Assembly (NCBI RefSeq): GCF_030282845.1
Contig: NZ_JASTWE010000038.1
Coordinates: 1 to 36,372 of the forward strand
Direction of reading: 5' to 3'
Length of the DNA: 36,372 nucleotides
Source of the DNA: Pseudodesulfovibrio pelocollis
Lineage (GTDB): Bacteria > Desulfobacterota > Desulfovibrionia > Desulfovibrionales > Desulfovibrionaceae
Shown here piece by piece: positions 16,679-24,279 of the stretch. The notes under the pieces are model-generated. The model was not told the origin of the DNA and ran no database searches. It was given only the letters and a program-made list of their open reading frames with translations. Every line of letters begins with the position of its first letter. Position 1 is the first letter of the stretch. The position numbers were made by a program, and so were the translations under genes.

Positions 16679-17452
16679 TCACTGAAAGGTGTTGACAAGG
16701 GACCCCACCAGCAGGTTCCACCCGTCGATGAGCACAAAGAGCAAAATTTTGAACGGCAGCGAGATCATGACCGGCGGGAGCATCATCATGCCCATGGCCA
16801 GCAGGATGGAGGCCACCACCATGTCCAGGATGAGGAACGGGATATAGATGAGAAAGCCGATGGTGAACCCGGTCTTCAACTCCGAGATGGTGAAGGCGGC
16901 CACCAGCATGATGGTGCTGACCTCGTCGCGATTCTGGGGCCGGTCTTCCTTGGTGATGGTGTAGAAGATGGAGAGGTCCTTCTCGCGGGTGTGCTTGAAC
17001 ATGAACTCGCGGATGGGCACCTGCGCTCGATCCAGCGCCTCGTCGAAGCGGATTTCCTCGGCCAGGTAGGGTTGGAGCGCGGTGTCGTTGACGGCCTTGC
17101 CCACCGGCATCATGATGACCACGGTCATGAAGATGGCCAGCCCGGCCATGATCTGGTTGGGCGGCATCTGCTGGGTGCCCATGGCCTGGCGCAGGAAGTG
17201 GAAGACGATGATGATGCGGGTGAAGGAGGTCATGGTCAGCATGATGGCCGGGGCCATGCTGAGCACGGTGAGCAGAAAGAGGATTTCGAGCAGGGTGGAT
17301 ATTTCTCCCGGCTCGGCTTGGCCAGCGGCCAGCTCCATGGTCAGCTTGGGAATGACCGGGTCCTGGGCCAGGGCCAGCCCGGGCAGCAATGCCAGACCAC
17401 CCAGCGCACAGGCCAGAAGCGTCAGCACACGGCGTCCTTCACCCATTGTCAT
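16679..17452 (-). CDS. fliP: Flagellar type III export protein FliP
   Basis: A 257-residue export gate protein. A cleavable signal peptide (residues 1-29, ending LALAQ) is typical of FliP. The conserved MTSFTRIIIVFHFLRQAMGTQQ and the later FLIYIPFLILDMVVASILLAMGMMMLPP identify it clearly. About four membrane helices remain in the mature protein. The ATG at 17452 overlaps the fliO stop (ATGA), which indicates coupled translation; a second in-frame ATG lies at 17446. Confidence 0.97.
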   Translation of the reverse strand: MTMGEGRRVLTLLACALGGLALLPGLALAQDPVIPKLTMELAAGQAEPGEISTLLEILFLLTVLSMAPAIMLTMTSFTRIIIVFHFLRQAMGTQQMPPNQIMAGLAIFMTVVIMMPVGKAVNDTALQPYLAEEIRFDEALDRAQVPIREFMFKHTREKDLSIFYTITKEDRPQNRDEVSTIMLVAAFTISELKTGFTIGFLIYIPFLILDMVVASILLAMGMMMLPPVMISLPFKILLFVLIDGWNLLVGSLVNTFQ

Positions 17453-17871
17453 TCATCCTTTCCCCGGGTCGGGGATGTCCGCTTCCTGAGCAGGTCCGCA
17501 AAGCTCCCCGGGCCGGACCGATGGTCCCCCGGGTCGGCATCGTCCTCGCCCTCGTCGATGTCATCGGTGGCCAGCAGGCTGACGCGCTCATCGGTCACGC
17601 CCAGCAGCAGGTCGCGGCCGCGAAAGCGGACCACGGCCACGCTTTGGCGGGTGCCAAGGGCCAGCCGGCTCATCAGGCGCGGCGAGTCCTTGCCGCCATG
17701 GGCGCCCCAGCCGTGAAAACCGATGCGCCTAAGCAGGTAATAGGCCAGAAAAATGACGCCCAGCATCAGGCACAGATAGCCCAGGGTGGTCAGGATGGTG
17801 GCACCTGAATCCACCATGGGCAGCGCCATGGGCACGGATGTCGCGTTGCCCTGGGCCACGGCGCTATCCAA
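17449..17871 (-). CDS. fliO: Flagellar assembly protein FliO
   Basis: A 140-residue protein with one membrane helix (about residues 27-48, ILTTLGYLCLMLGVIFLAYYLL). The cytoplasmic domain carries the FliO pattern LALGTRQSVAVVRFRGRDLLLGVTDERVSLL. FliO assists stable assembly of FliP in the export gate. The C-terminus is hydrophilic and acidic, then basic. It overlaps fliN by 8 bases upstream and fliP by 4 bases downstream. Sequence similarity of FliO is generally weak, but position and topology make the call solid. Confidence 0.9.
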   Translation of the reverse strand: MDSAVAQGNATSVPMALPMVDSGATILTTLGYLCLMLGVIFLAYYLLRRIGFHGWGAHGGKDSPRLMSRLALGTRQSVAVVRFRGRDLLLGVTDERVSLLATDDIDEGEDDADPGDHRSGPGSFADLLRKRTSPTRGKDE

Positions 17872-18388
17872 GCTGCTTCACCCGCTCGATGGGGCTGATG
17901 ATGTCTGTCAGCCGAATGCCGAACTTCTCGTTGATGACCACGGCCTCGCCACGGGCCACGAGCTTGCCGTTGACGTATATCTCAAGGGGCTCGCCCGCCA
18001 GCTTGTTCAGCTCCACCACCGACCCCTGCCCCAGCTGGAGCAGTTCATTGATCAAAAGCTTGGTGCGGCCCAGCTCGGCCGAGACCTCAAGGGGGATGTC
18101 GAGGATGAAATCAAGGTCGCGCTTGCCGCCGGATGCGGCACCCTTGGACACGCTGCCCATGTCCTTGAACTCGTAGTCATGGGTCTGGGTGGAGAGAAAC
18201 GCCTGCTCCTTGTCGTGCTTGACCTCTTCCTGGGTGGTCTCGGCAAGGGCGGCCGCCCACTCGTCGGCCAGCGCCTCGTCGTCGCTGGCCACATCGGCGC
18301 TGGCTGCCTCGGAGGGATCGGGCACGTCGTCGCCCTCAAGCAGCGCATCGGCCCATTCCTGTGCCAGTTTGTCCTGATCTTCGGCCAT
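17864..18388 (-). CDS. fliN: Flagellar motor switch protein FliN
   Basis: A 174-residue C-ring component. The C-terminal SpoA domain (about residues 90-172) has the FliN hallmarks: ILDIPLEVSAELGRTKLLINELLQLGQGSVVELNKLAGEPLEIYVNGKLVARGEAVV and GIRLTDIISPIERVKQL. The long acidic N-terminus holds two similar segments, LAQEWADALLEG (8-19) and LADEWAAALAE (40-50). A single WAxAL motif of this kind occurs at the N-terminus of enterobacterial FliN, so here it appears duplicated. FliN binds FliM and the export ATPase regulator FliH. The gene overlaps fliO by 8 bases. Confidence 0.95.
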   Translation of the reverse strand: MAEDQDKLAQEWADALLEGDDVPDPSEAASADVASDDEALADEWAAALAETTQEEVKHDKEQAFLSTQTHDYEFKDMGSVSKGAASGGKRDLDFILDIPLEVSAELGRTKLLINELLQLGQGSVVELNKLAGEPLEIYVNGKLVARGEAVVINEKFGIRLTDIISPIERVKQLG

Positions 18389-18461
18389 GTCGTCACCTCG
18401 CGAAAAACGTTGTGCCCGTCAAAAAACATGACGGCCCGGAAAGGCCCTTGCAAGAGACGTG

Positions 18462-18950
18462 CTACTGGATGACCATCTCCGTGATGTAGACGCGCAGGAC
18501 CGTGCCCCTTCCGAGAATCTGGTTGAGTCGGTCAACGATCTCCTGCTTCATCTCCACCTTGGCCTTCATGGTGGAGAGGGAGTCGTAGCTCTTGCTCGAG
18601 AGCAGCAGGAGCAGGGTGTCCCTGATCCTGGCCTCGTTCCTGAGCAGGTCGCTTGCGACCTTCTTGTCGCGCACCTCCACCTCGATGCCCAGCTTGAGAT
18701 AGCGCCGCCCCAGCGGATCGGCCAGATTGACCAGGAAGGTGGGCAGGGGCACCAGCTGGCCCTCCAGCGAATCGGGCAGCGGATCGGCCGAGCCGCCGCG
18801 CTCCGCGGTCTGTGCATCGTCGGACGGGGCAAAGAACATGGTGTAGCCGAAATACCCGCCCACGCCGAGGAGGATCAGCGCCACGGCGATGATGATCCAC
18901 TTGAGCTTGCCGCTCTTCTTTCCATCCTGGACAACATCTTCGTCAGCCAT
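18462..18950 (-). CDS. fliL: Flagellar basal body-associated protein FliL
   Basis: A 162-residue bitopic protein. A basic, acidic-mixed tail precedes one membrane helix (about residues 17-38, WIIIAVALILLGVGGYFGYTMFF). The periplasmic domain has the FliL pattern LPTFLVNLADPLGRRYLKLGIEVEV, then RDTLLLLLSSKSYDSLST and the terminal ILGRGTVLRVYITEMVIQ. FliL forms rings around stator units and influences motor torque. The ATG at 18950 is preceded by AGGTGG at five bases; an in-frame GTG at 18959 is less likely. It follows the two MotB genes, consistent with stator function. Confidence 0.93.
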   Translation of the reverse strand: MADEDVVQDGKKSGKLKWIIIAVALILLGVGGYFGYTMFFAPSDDAQTAERGGSADPLPDSLEGQLVPLPTFLVNLADPLGRRYLKLGIEVEVRDKKVASDLLRNEARIRDTLLLLLSSKSYDSLSTMKAKVEMKQEIVDRLNQILGRGTVLRVYITEMVIQ

Positions 18951-19041
18951 GGTGGCCACCTTTGGTTTTTCCGGTTTGGTCTTCTCTTCCTAACGCGATT
19001 TCGCGATGTTTTCCAGACAAAGTTAAGAGCGCTCCAGGGGG

Positions 19042-19770
19042 CTACTGGTACCCGCCCACGGGCCGGGCCGTCTTGAGCAGCACCTCCACCCGGCGGTTCA
19101 TGGCCGAGGCCGCGGGGCGGCCCCGTTCGTCCAGGGCCGGGACATCGCTGCCGTAGGCCGAGAGCGAGAAGCGGCGCGACGGGACGCCCGAGTCCACGAA
19201 AAAGTCGAGCACCGCCAGGGCACGGTCGGCCGAAAGGGCATAGGGATCGCCCCCGCCGTCCGTGGCATCGGTGTGCCCGGAAACGTTGACCGGGGCGGCC
19301 GTGTGCAGCAGCAGCGGAACCAGCCCGGCCATGAGCCGCTCGCCCTGGAGACTCAGGCGCGACTCGCCCGAGCCGAAGAGCAACTGATCGGTAAAGACCA
19401 GGGCCACGCCCTCGGGCCGGGCCAGCACCTCCAGATTCCGGTCCAGTTCCGCCTTGCTCAGTTCCTCGGGCAGGTTGTCGTCGGGAAAGAGCAGGTCCTT
19501 GATGCGCTGCTTCTTGTTGATGACCTCCCACGGCTTTTCCATCAGGTCCACGACGAGTCGCTCCTTGACATCCACCCGGCCCGAGCCGCGCTTGTCGAGC
19601 AGGCCCAGGTCGGCGGTTTGCAGCGTCACCCGCGTCAGGATGGCGTTGTCCATGGACGACATGGTCAGGATGAGCACGAAAAAGGTCAGCAGCAGGGTCA
19701 CCAGATCGGAAAAGGTGACCAGCCACAGGGCCAGCGGCGGGCAGGGCGGATCTTTTTTCTTGCCGAGCAT
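19042..19770 (-). CDS. Second MotB-type stator protein (OmpA-like peptidoglycan-binding)
   Basis: A 242-residue protein with a short basic N-terminus, one membrane helix (about residues 14-37), a linker and an OmpA/MotB domain. The plug and helix hold the critical aspartate in LWLVTFSDLVTLLLTFFV (D22), the proton- or ion-binding residue of MotB proteins. The OmpA-like domain keeps VNVSGHTDAT, LSADRALAVLDFFVDSGV and MNRRVEVLL, so peptidoglycan binding is likely. It starts two bases after the stop of the preceding motB, so the two are coupled. It is shorter than the first MotB and clearly diverged from it. It may be a partner in a heteromeric stator or an alternate stator subunit; no second motA is adjacent. 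Confidence 0.9.
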   Translation of the reverse strand: MLGKKKDPPCPPLALWLVTFSDLVTLLLTFFVLILTMSSMDNAILTRVTLQTADLGLLDKRGSGRVDVKERLVVDLMEKPWEVINKKQRIKDLLFPDDNLPEELSKAELDRNLEVLARPEGVALVFTDQLLFGSGESRLSLQGERLMAGLVPLLLHTAAPVNVSGHTDATDGGGDPYALSADRALAVLDFFVDSGVPSRRFSLSAYGSDVPALDERGRPAASAMNRRVEVLLKTARPVGGYQ

Positions 19771-19772
19771 GG

Positions 19773-20594
19773 CTACTCCACCCCGGGCAGGGGCCGCAGG
19801 TCGAAGCGGAAGCCGTCGATGTCGATGGACTCCACCGGGGCGCGCACCACGCCGTCCAGGGCCTGGATGCGCTCGCCCGCATCGAGGTTGCGTTTGTCGA
19901 GGACGATGTCCACCCGGCGGTTCCTGGCCCGGCTCTCGGCCGTGGCCTGGGTGTAAAAGGGCATGTACTTGCCAAACCCCTCGACCCGGAGCATCTCGGG
20001 CCGCATGCCCCGATCGATGAAGTGGCGGTAAACGGCCAGGGCGCGGCCAAGGGACATCTTCCACGACAGGTCCGGGTGGCGCTCGTCGTCACCGGGCTGG
20101 TAGTCGGACCCCAGCTCGTCGCGCAGCATGGAGGTGTGCCCGGCCAGCAGCAGCGGATACTGCACCTGGGCGAGGACGGGCATGAACCCGTCGAGCACGG
20201 CGCGGCCCGCGTCGCTCAGGCTCACGGAGTCGGGCCCAAAGAGCAGGCTGGCGTCGATGGACAGGATCTGGACAAAGCGGTTGGAGCGGAAATTGATGTC
20301 GTCGTCGATGTTCTCCCACTTGAGTTCCTTGAGGGGCTCAAGGTCCCCGATGTCGATGGGACCGGGTTCCACGGTGCGCCGCGTGTCCTTGCGCGAAAAG
20401 ACCTCGTAACTTTCGTCGTGCCAGCCAAAGGTGCCGATGATGGAGCCGAGCGCCACCAGCTTGCGGCGCGGATCGATGTGGGACATGGAGACCAGGAGCA
20501 CAAAGAAGGTCAGCATCAGGGTCATGACGTCCGAGAAGGTGATCATCCACGGCGGCATGGAATCGCATTCCCGTTTTTTCTTTTTCTTGGCCAT
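19773..20594 (-). CDS. motB: Flagellar motor stator protein MotB
   Basis: A 273-residue stator protein. A very basic N-terminus (AKKKKKRE) precedes a membrane helix with the essential aspartate in PPWMITFSDVMTLMLTFFVLL (D22). The periplasmic OmpA-like domain (about 110-250) contains YPLLLAGHTSM, WKMSLGRALAVYRHFIDRGM and SRARNRRVDIVL, the peptidoglycan-binding residues. MotB forms the ion-conducting stator with MotA, whose gene lies 30 bases upstream. The C-terminus extends beyond the OmpA domain by about 35 residues, ending LRPLPGVE. Ion preference (proton or sodium) cannot be read from the sequence with confidence. Confidence 0.94.
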   Translation of the reverse strand: MAKKKKKRECDSMPPWMITFSDVMTLMLTFFVLLVSMSHIDPRRKLVALGSIIGTFGWHDESYEVFSRKDTRRTVEPGPIDIGDLEPLKELKWENIDDDINFRSNRFVQILSIDASLLFGPDSVSLSDAGRAVLDGFMPVLAQVQYPLLLAGHTSMLRDELGSDYQPGDDERHPDLSWKMSLGRALAVYRHFIDRGMRPEMLRVEGFGKYMPFYTQATAESRARNRRVDIVLDKRNLDAGERIQALDGVVRAPVESIDIDGFRFDLRPLPGVE

Positions 20595-20624
20595 GTTCCC
20601 GGTCTCCCTGGCGGGCGCGAACCG

Positions 20625-21386
20625 CTAGTTGGTCACGACCCTGTCCTTGGGCGGCAGGTAGCTGTTGAGCTTTTCCTCGATGATGCGCGGGTTCTCGCCC
20701 TTGGAGATGGAGAGGATGCCCTCCATGATCATCTCGCGCAGCAGGATTTCCTCCTTGCTGCGCGCCTTGAGCTTGCCCGCCATGGGGTTGAAGACGAGGT
20801 TGGCCAGGATGGCTCCGTAGAGGGTGGTCAGCAGGGCCACGGCCATGGCCGGGCCGATGGTGGACGGATCGCTCATGGTCTGGAGCATCTGCACCAGGCC
20901 GATGACCGTGCCGATCATGCCCATGGCCGGAGACAGGGTGCCCAGCACGGCCACCAGGTCCGCGCCCGTGGCGTGGCGCTCGCTCAGGTAGGATATCTCG
21001 GTTTCGAGGATTTCCTGGATGGTCTGAGGCTCCAGGCCGTCCACGGTCAGTTGCAGCCCCTTGCGCATGTAGTCGTCGTCGATCTCCTTGATCAGCGGCT
21101 CCAGCGAGAGGATGCCCTCGCGCCGGGCGCGGTTGGCGTAGTCCTTGAATCGGTCGATGATCTCCCGGGGCGTCTCCAGGCTCGAAAAGAACGTGTTCTT
21201 GACCACGCCCACCAGACCGATGACGTAGCTGATGGGATAGTTGACCATGGCCGCGCCCAGGGTTCCGCCAATGACGATGAGGAACGACGGCACCGATACG
21301 AAAATGATCAGGCTCGACCCGGTCAGGATGGCCGAACACACCAGACCAAAGGAGAGAACGATGCCGATGACGGTTCCGAGATCCAT
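20625..21386 (-). CDS. motA: Flagellar motor stator protein MotA
   Basis: A 253-residue, four-helix inner-membrane stator subunit. Family features include the N-terminal LGTVIGIVLSFGLVCSAIL, the VPSFLIVIGGTLGAAMVNYP segment, the charged cytoplasmic loop with the torque-generating region (about residues 85-130), and the helices 3-4 block LGTLSPAMGMIGTVIGLVQML and PAMAVALLTTLYGAILANLVFNPMAGKL. This is the PomA/MotA short type. The gene follows yggS by 24 bases and precedes motB by 30, all on the minus strand. Confidence 0.96.
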   Translation of the reverse strand: MDLGTVIGIVLSFGLVCSAILTGSSLIIFVSVPSFLIVIGGTLGAAMVNYPISYVIGLVGVVKNTFFSSLETPREIIDRFKDYANRARREGILSLEPLIKEIDDDYMRKGLQLTVDGLEPQTIQEILETEISYLSERHATGADLVAVLGTLSPAMGMIGTVIGLVQMLQTMSDPSTIGPAMAVALLTTLYGAILANLVFNPMAGKLKARSKEEILLREMIMEGILSISKGENPRIIEEKLNSYLPPKDRVVTN

Positions 21387-21410
21387 ACCCTGCCCTTTTG
21401 CCTTGCCTCG

Positions 21411-22118
21411 TTATTGCCTGGGCTCCCGCGCCCCGAAAATCCTCGTACCGATGCGGACCATGGTCGCTCCCTCCTCCACGGCGGCGACAAAGTCGCCGGT
21501 CATGCCCATGGAAAGATGGGGCAGCGAGCGACCCAGCCGCCCCTCAAGCCTGCCGCGCAGATGCCGCAGCCGGGCGAACACCGGGCGCGCCCGCTCCGGG
21601 TCGTCGAAAAAGGGCGGCATGGTCATCAACCCCTTCAGCCGCAGCCCCGGCATGGCCTCGACCGCCTCGGCCAATTCGGGCAGCCCGGCCTCGTCCACCC
21701 CGGACTTCTGCTCCTCTCCGGCGATGTTCACCTGAAGAAGAATATCCTGGACCACGCCCAGTTCCGAAGCCTTCCTGTGCAGCGCCTGGGCCAGCTTGCG
21801 CGAATCCACGCTGTGGACCAGGGCGAAATTTCCGGCCACGAACCGCGCCTTGTTGCTCTGCAACCCGCCGATGAAGTGCCACCGAAGCGGCAGATCGGTC
21901 AGCGCCTCGCGCTTGGCCAGGGCCTCCTGCACGTAGTTCTCGCCGAAATCCACCTGCCCGGCCTCGGCCAGGACGCGCACGTCCCCGGCCGGGTGAAACT
22001 TGGAGACCGCCACCAGGGTCACGTCCCCGGGCTCACGCCCTGCCCGGCGTGCCGCCCGGGCCAGCTCCTCGCGGGCCTGGGCCGCCCGCCCGACCAGCTC
22101 GATCCGTCTGTCCATCAT
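21411..22118 (-). CDS. yggS: YggS-family pyridoxal-phosphate homeostasis protein
   Basis: A 235-residue alanine-racemase-like TIM-barrel protein that binds PLP without known catalysis. The PLP-binding lysine is in VAVSKFHPAG; FGENYVQEAL, WHFIGGLQSNKA, HSVDS and SMGMTGDF are the usual family motifs. It helps maintain free PLP and amino acid balance. Two adjacent ATGs (22118, 22115) and an upstream TTG (22127) could start it; the ATG at 22118 is chosen. It is the first gene after a sigma-28-like promoter and only 24 bases before motA, so it seems to be part of the motility operon, an unusual setting for a metabolic gene. Confidence 0.93.
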   Translation of the reverse strand: MMDRRIELVGRAAQAREELARAARRAGREPGDVTLVAVSKFHPAGDVRVLAEAGQVDFGENYVQEALAKREALTDLPLRWHFIGGLQSNKARFVAGNFALVHSVDSRKLAQALHRKASELGVVQDILLQVNIAGEEQKSGVDEAGLPELAEAVEAMPGLRLKGLMTMPPFFDDPERARPVFARLRHLRGRLEGRLGRSLPHLSMGMTGDFVAAVEEGATMVRIGTRIFGAREPRQ

Positions 22119-22444
22119 ATCTCTCAATGAATCCGGGCGTTAGGCTCATCCGCCTTATCGGCCCGTTTTTCCTTTAGCTTAATGAATTAATGAAAAAAGC
22201 GCACATTCACGCCCCGCCATGTGTCCATACCATGAGACAGCACGCGGTAACCACCCGAATTCTCGCAAAAAACCGCGACATCTTCCATTCCTTTTTTGCC
22301 GTGAAAATTCTAAACTTTTTCTATAGTTACCGCCTCTAAGACTGGTCGGACAAATAAACCTGCGCTTGTCATGGGCGCGTCGGCTGTGTCATAGGTCATG
22401 GCATTACAAGCTGCCACATACACCAGACACTCCGAAGGCCCGCC
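22119..22444. other. AT-richer divergent intergenic region between yggS and the glycosyltransferase
   Basis: About 325 bases that are distinctly AT-richer than the rest of the window, with several A- and T-tracts. No credible gene is seen on either strand. It contains the sigma-28-like promoter for the minus-strand motility run (22155-22181). Facing right, a TATAGT -10-like box lies at 22322-22327, but no good -35 is correctly spaced. It therefore probably carries both divergent promoters, and may hold regulator sites. Confidence 0.6.
22155..22181 (-). promoter_or_regulatory. Sigma-28 (FliA)-type flagellar promoter upstream of yggS-motA
   Basis: On the minus strand the sequence reads TAAG, then 15 bases, then GCCGATAA. 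The flagellar sigma-28 consensus is TAAA-N15-GCCGATAA, so the -10 element matches at all eight positions and the -35 core at three of four, with exact spacing. Transcription would start near 22147, about 30 bases before the yggS ATG. The position, directly before a stator and export operon, agrees with the motif. Confidence 0.65.
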
Positions 22445-24088
22445 ATGAACGAACGCTATCTGCATACCTTCCAGTACGGCATGACCGCCCAGCTCAAGGA
22501 GCTCCCCCTCGACGAGGTGGTCCTGTACGTCCGCAACCACATCCACAGCTTTCTCCTGGACGAGGCCGTATGCTTCTGCTTCATCGACCGGCTGGCCAAC
22601 GACCCTGCGGCGGCAGGGCACGAGACCGCGCGCACGGTCCTCCTCTATCTGCTCGACAAGGCGCTGCAACTTCGGCCCTTCCGGCTCGGGCTGCTGGAGG
22701 CCGTAACCCGGCTCACCGGCAATCCCCAGGTCAGGCAGCGCATGGATGTGGTGGCCCAGCACATGCGCGAAAAGGAGACCTACGACCTCATCACCGGGCT
22801 TGACCTCAAAACCGACGCCGAGGAGGCCGGGGAATTCCTGGCCACCCTGATAGGCGCCTGCCCGGACCATGTCCCGGCCGCCCAGTACGCCCTCTACGTG
22901 GGCCGCCATCTTGGCGTGCCAGCCGAACCGTGGCTCGAGAGCTTCGTCTGCCCCGAGCCCCTGCGCCGCGACTGGGACGCGGCCCTGTTCAACCACCATG
23001 CCGCGCTGTGCGACTTTGACCAGGCCATGGCCCTGTGGCCGACCCTCAACCACACCGCCCTGCGCGAGACGAGTCTGAACCTGGCGGCCGCCATGTTCGT
23101 GGCCGCTGGCGACACGGGCACGGCCATCCGGCTGTACGAGAACTCGCTGCGCCAGGACCCGCGCCAGACCCCGGTGCGCCTGCGGCTGGCCCAGCTGCAA
23201 TCGCCCTTTGCGGCCGACGCCTCGCTGCTCGCCCGACGCAGGGTCAACATCTGCCTGTATTCCTGGAACAAGGCGGACATGCTGAGCCAGACCCTGGAAG
23301 GCCTGAGCCGCTCGAACATCGGCCCGGCGCGCATCGACGTGCTGCTCAACGGCTGCACCGACCACAGCCGCGAGGTGGTGGAACGGGCGCGCGCCCTGTT
23401 CCCGCACAACGAGTTCACGATCCACGACCTGCACGTGAACATCGGCGCTCCGGCCGCGCGCAACTGGCTGACCAACCTGCCCGAGGTGCGCGCCTCGGAC
23501 TACATCGCCTTTCTAGACGACGACGTCACGGTGCAGGAGGACTGGCTGGCCTCCTTCCTCACCGTGGCCGAGACCGACCCGAAAATCGGGGCCGTGGGCT
23601 GCAAGGTGCTCCACCCGGGCCAACCGGCCATGTACCAGTATCTCTTCCGCTACGTGGCCATCGCCGACCACGGGCTGCTCAAGATGAGCCTGCACGCGCC
23701 CGAGCACCAGTACGACACCGGCATTTACGACGTGGTGCGCGAGACCAGGAACGTCATGGGCTGCCTGCACCTGCTGCGCACCAGCGCCCTGGCCGAAATC
23801 CCGGCAGGCTTCGACATCCGCTTCAGCCCCTCGCAGGTGGACGACATCGATCACGACATCGCCCTGTGCCTCAACGGATACCGCATCATGTACTGCGGCC
23901 CGGTGGCCTGCATCCACCACCAGTCAAGCGGGGTCAACGCGACCAAGGTACAGTGGCGGCCATCCTCCGTGGGCTCCGTCATGGGCAACGACATCAAGTT
24001 CTACTTCAAACACTTCGATCACCTGCCCAGGCTCAAGGCCCTGGACAACCTGAGCCTCGACCTCGGCGTGCCCCTGCCCGAGTTCTAG
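22445..24088 (+). CDS. Family 2 glycosyltransferase with helical N-terminal domain
   Basis: A 547-residue soluble protein. Residues 1-260 are helical and TPR-like (MFVAAGDTGTAIRLYENSLRQDPRQTPVRLRLAQLQ is a clear TPR-type repeat). Residues 265-500 form a GT-A glycosyltransferase domain: VNICLYSWNKADMLSQTLEGL, LLNGCTDHSREV, GAPAARNWL and the metal-binding YIAFLDDDV. The acceptor region includes FSPSQVDDIDHDIALCLNGYRIMYCGPVACIHH. It is divergent from the motility operon, so flagellin or surface glycan glycosylation is plausible but not shown. The start has a weak ribosome site. Confidence 0.87.
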   Translation: MNERYLHTFQYGMTAQLKELPLDEVVLYVRNHIHSFLLDEAVCFCFIDRLANDPAAAGHETARTVLLYLLDKALQLRPFRLGLLEAVTRLTGNPQVRQRMDVVAQHMREKETYDLITGLDLKTDAEEAGEFLATLIGACPDHVPAAQYALYVGRHLGVPAEPWLESFVCPEPLRRDWDAALFNHHAALCDFDQAMALWPTLNHTALRETSLNLAAAMFVAAGDTGTAIRLYENSLRQDPRQTPVRLRLAQLQSPFAADASLLARRRVNICLYSWNKADMLSQTLEGLSRSNIGPARIDVLLNGCTDHSREVVERARALFPHNEFTIHDLHVNIGAPAARNWLTNLPEVRASDYIAFLDDDVTVQEDWLASFLTVAETDPKIGAVGCKVLHPGQPAMYQYLFRYVAIADHGLLKMSLHAPEHQYDTGIYDVVRETRNVMGCLHLLRTSALAEIPAGFDIRFSPSQVDDIDHDIALCLNGYRIMYCGPVACIHHQSSGVNATKVQWRPSSVGSVMGNDIKFYFKHFDHLPRLKALDNLSLDLGVPLPEF

Positions 24089-24098
24089 GGGGCCGTCG

Positions 24099-24130
24099 TG
24101 CCCCCCCTGGCCGCACCTTCGAGGGGGGCA
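24099..24130 (+). terminator. Possible weak terminator after the glycosyltransferase
   Basis: Complementary arms TGCCCCCC (24099-24106) and GGGGGGCA (24123-24130) form an 8-bp stem 10 bases after the glycosyltransferase stop. No T-tract follows, so it may terminate poorly or be Rho-dependent. Confidence 0.35.
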
Positions 24131-24178
24131 GGGGCCGGGCTGCGCGGCGCATTTCACCCATTATCAATATAGAGAGAC

Positions 24179-24208
24179 TTGACGAAACACCCGGTCAGCG
24201 GGCATAGC
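24179..24208 (+). promoter_or_regulatory. Possible weak promoter for topA
   Basis: TTGACG (24179-24184) is a near-consensus -35, but the best -10 at 18-base spacing is CATAGC (24203-24208), which matches poorly. It sits in a locally AT-rich patch 70 bases before topA. Low confidence. Confidence 0.25.
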
Positions 24209-24279
24209 ACCCCCTCGAACCAACCACATCGGGCCGCGCAGGCTGCCCGCATCCCCTGAAAGGACGACCAAGGGTTTCC

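Noticed and set aside
20022-22130. A 702-codon plus-strand open frame opposite motA, motB and yggS
   Set aside because: It lies wholly opposite well-recognised genes, is rich in His, Gly and Gln, and has no recognisable domain.
22399-22413. Sigma-54-like TGGCA...CTGC upstream of the glycosyltransferase
   Set aside because: The GG to GC spacing is 11 instead of 10 bases, so it does not fit the strict -24/-12 geometry.
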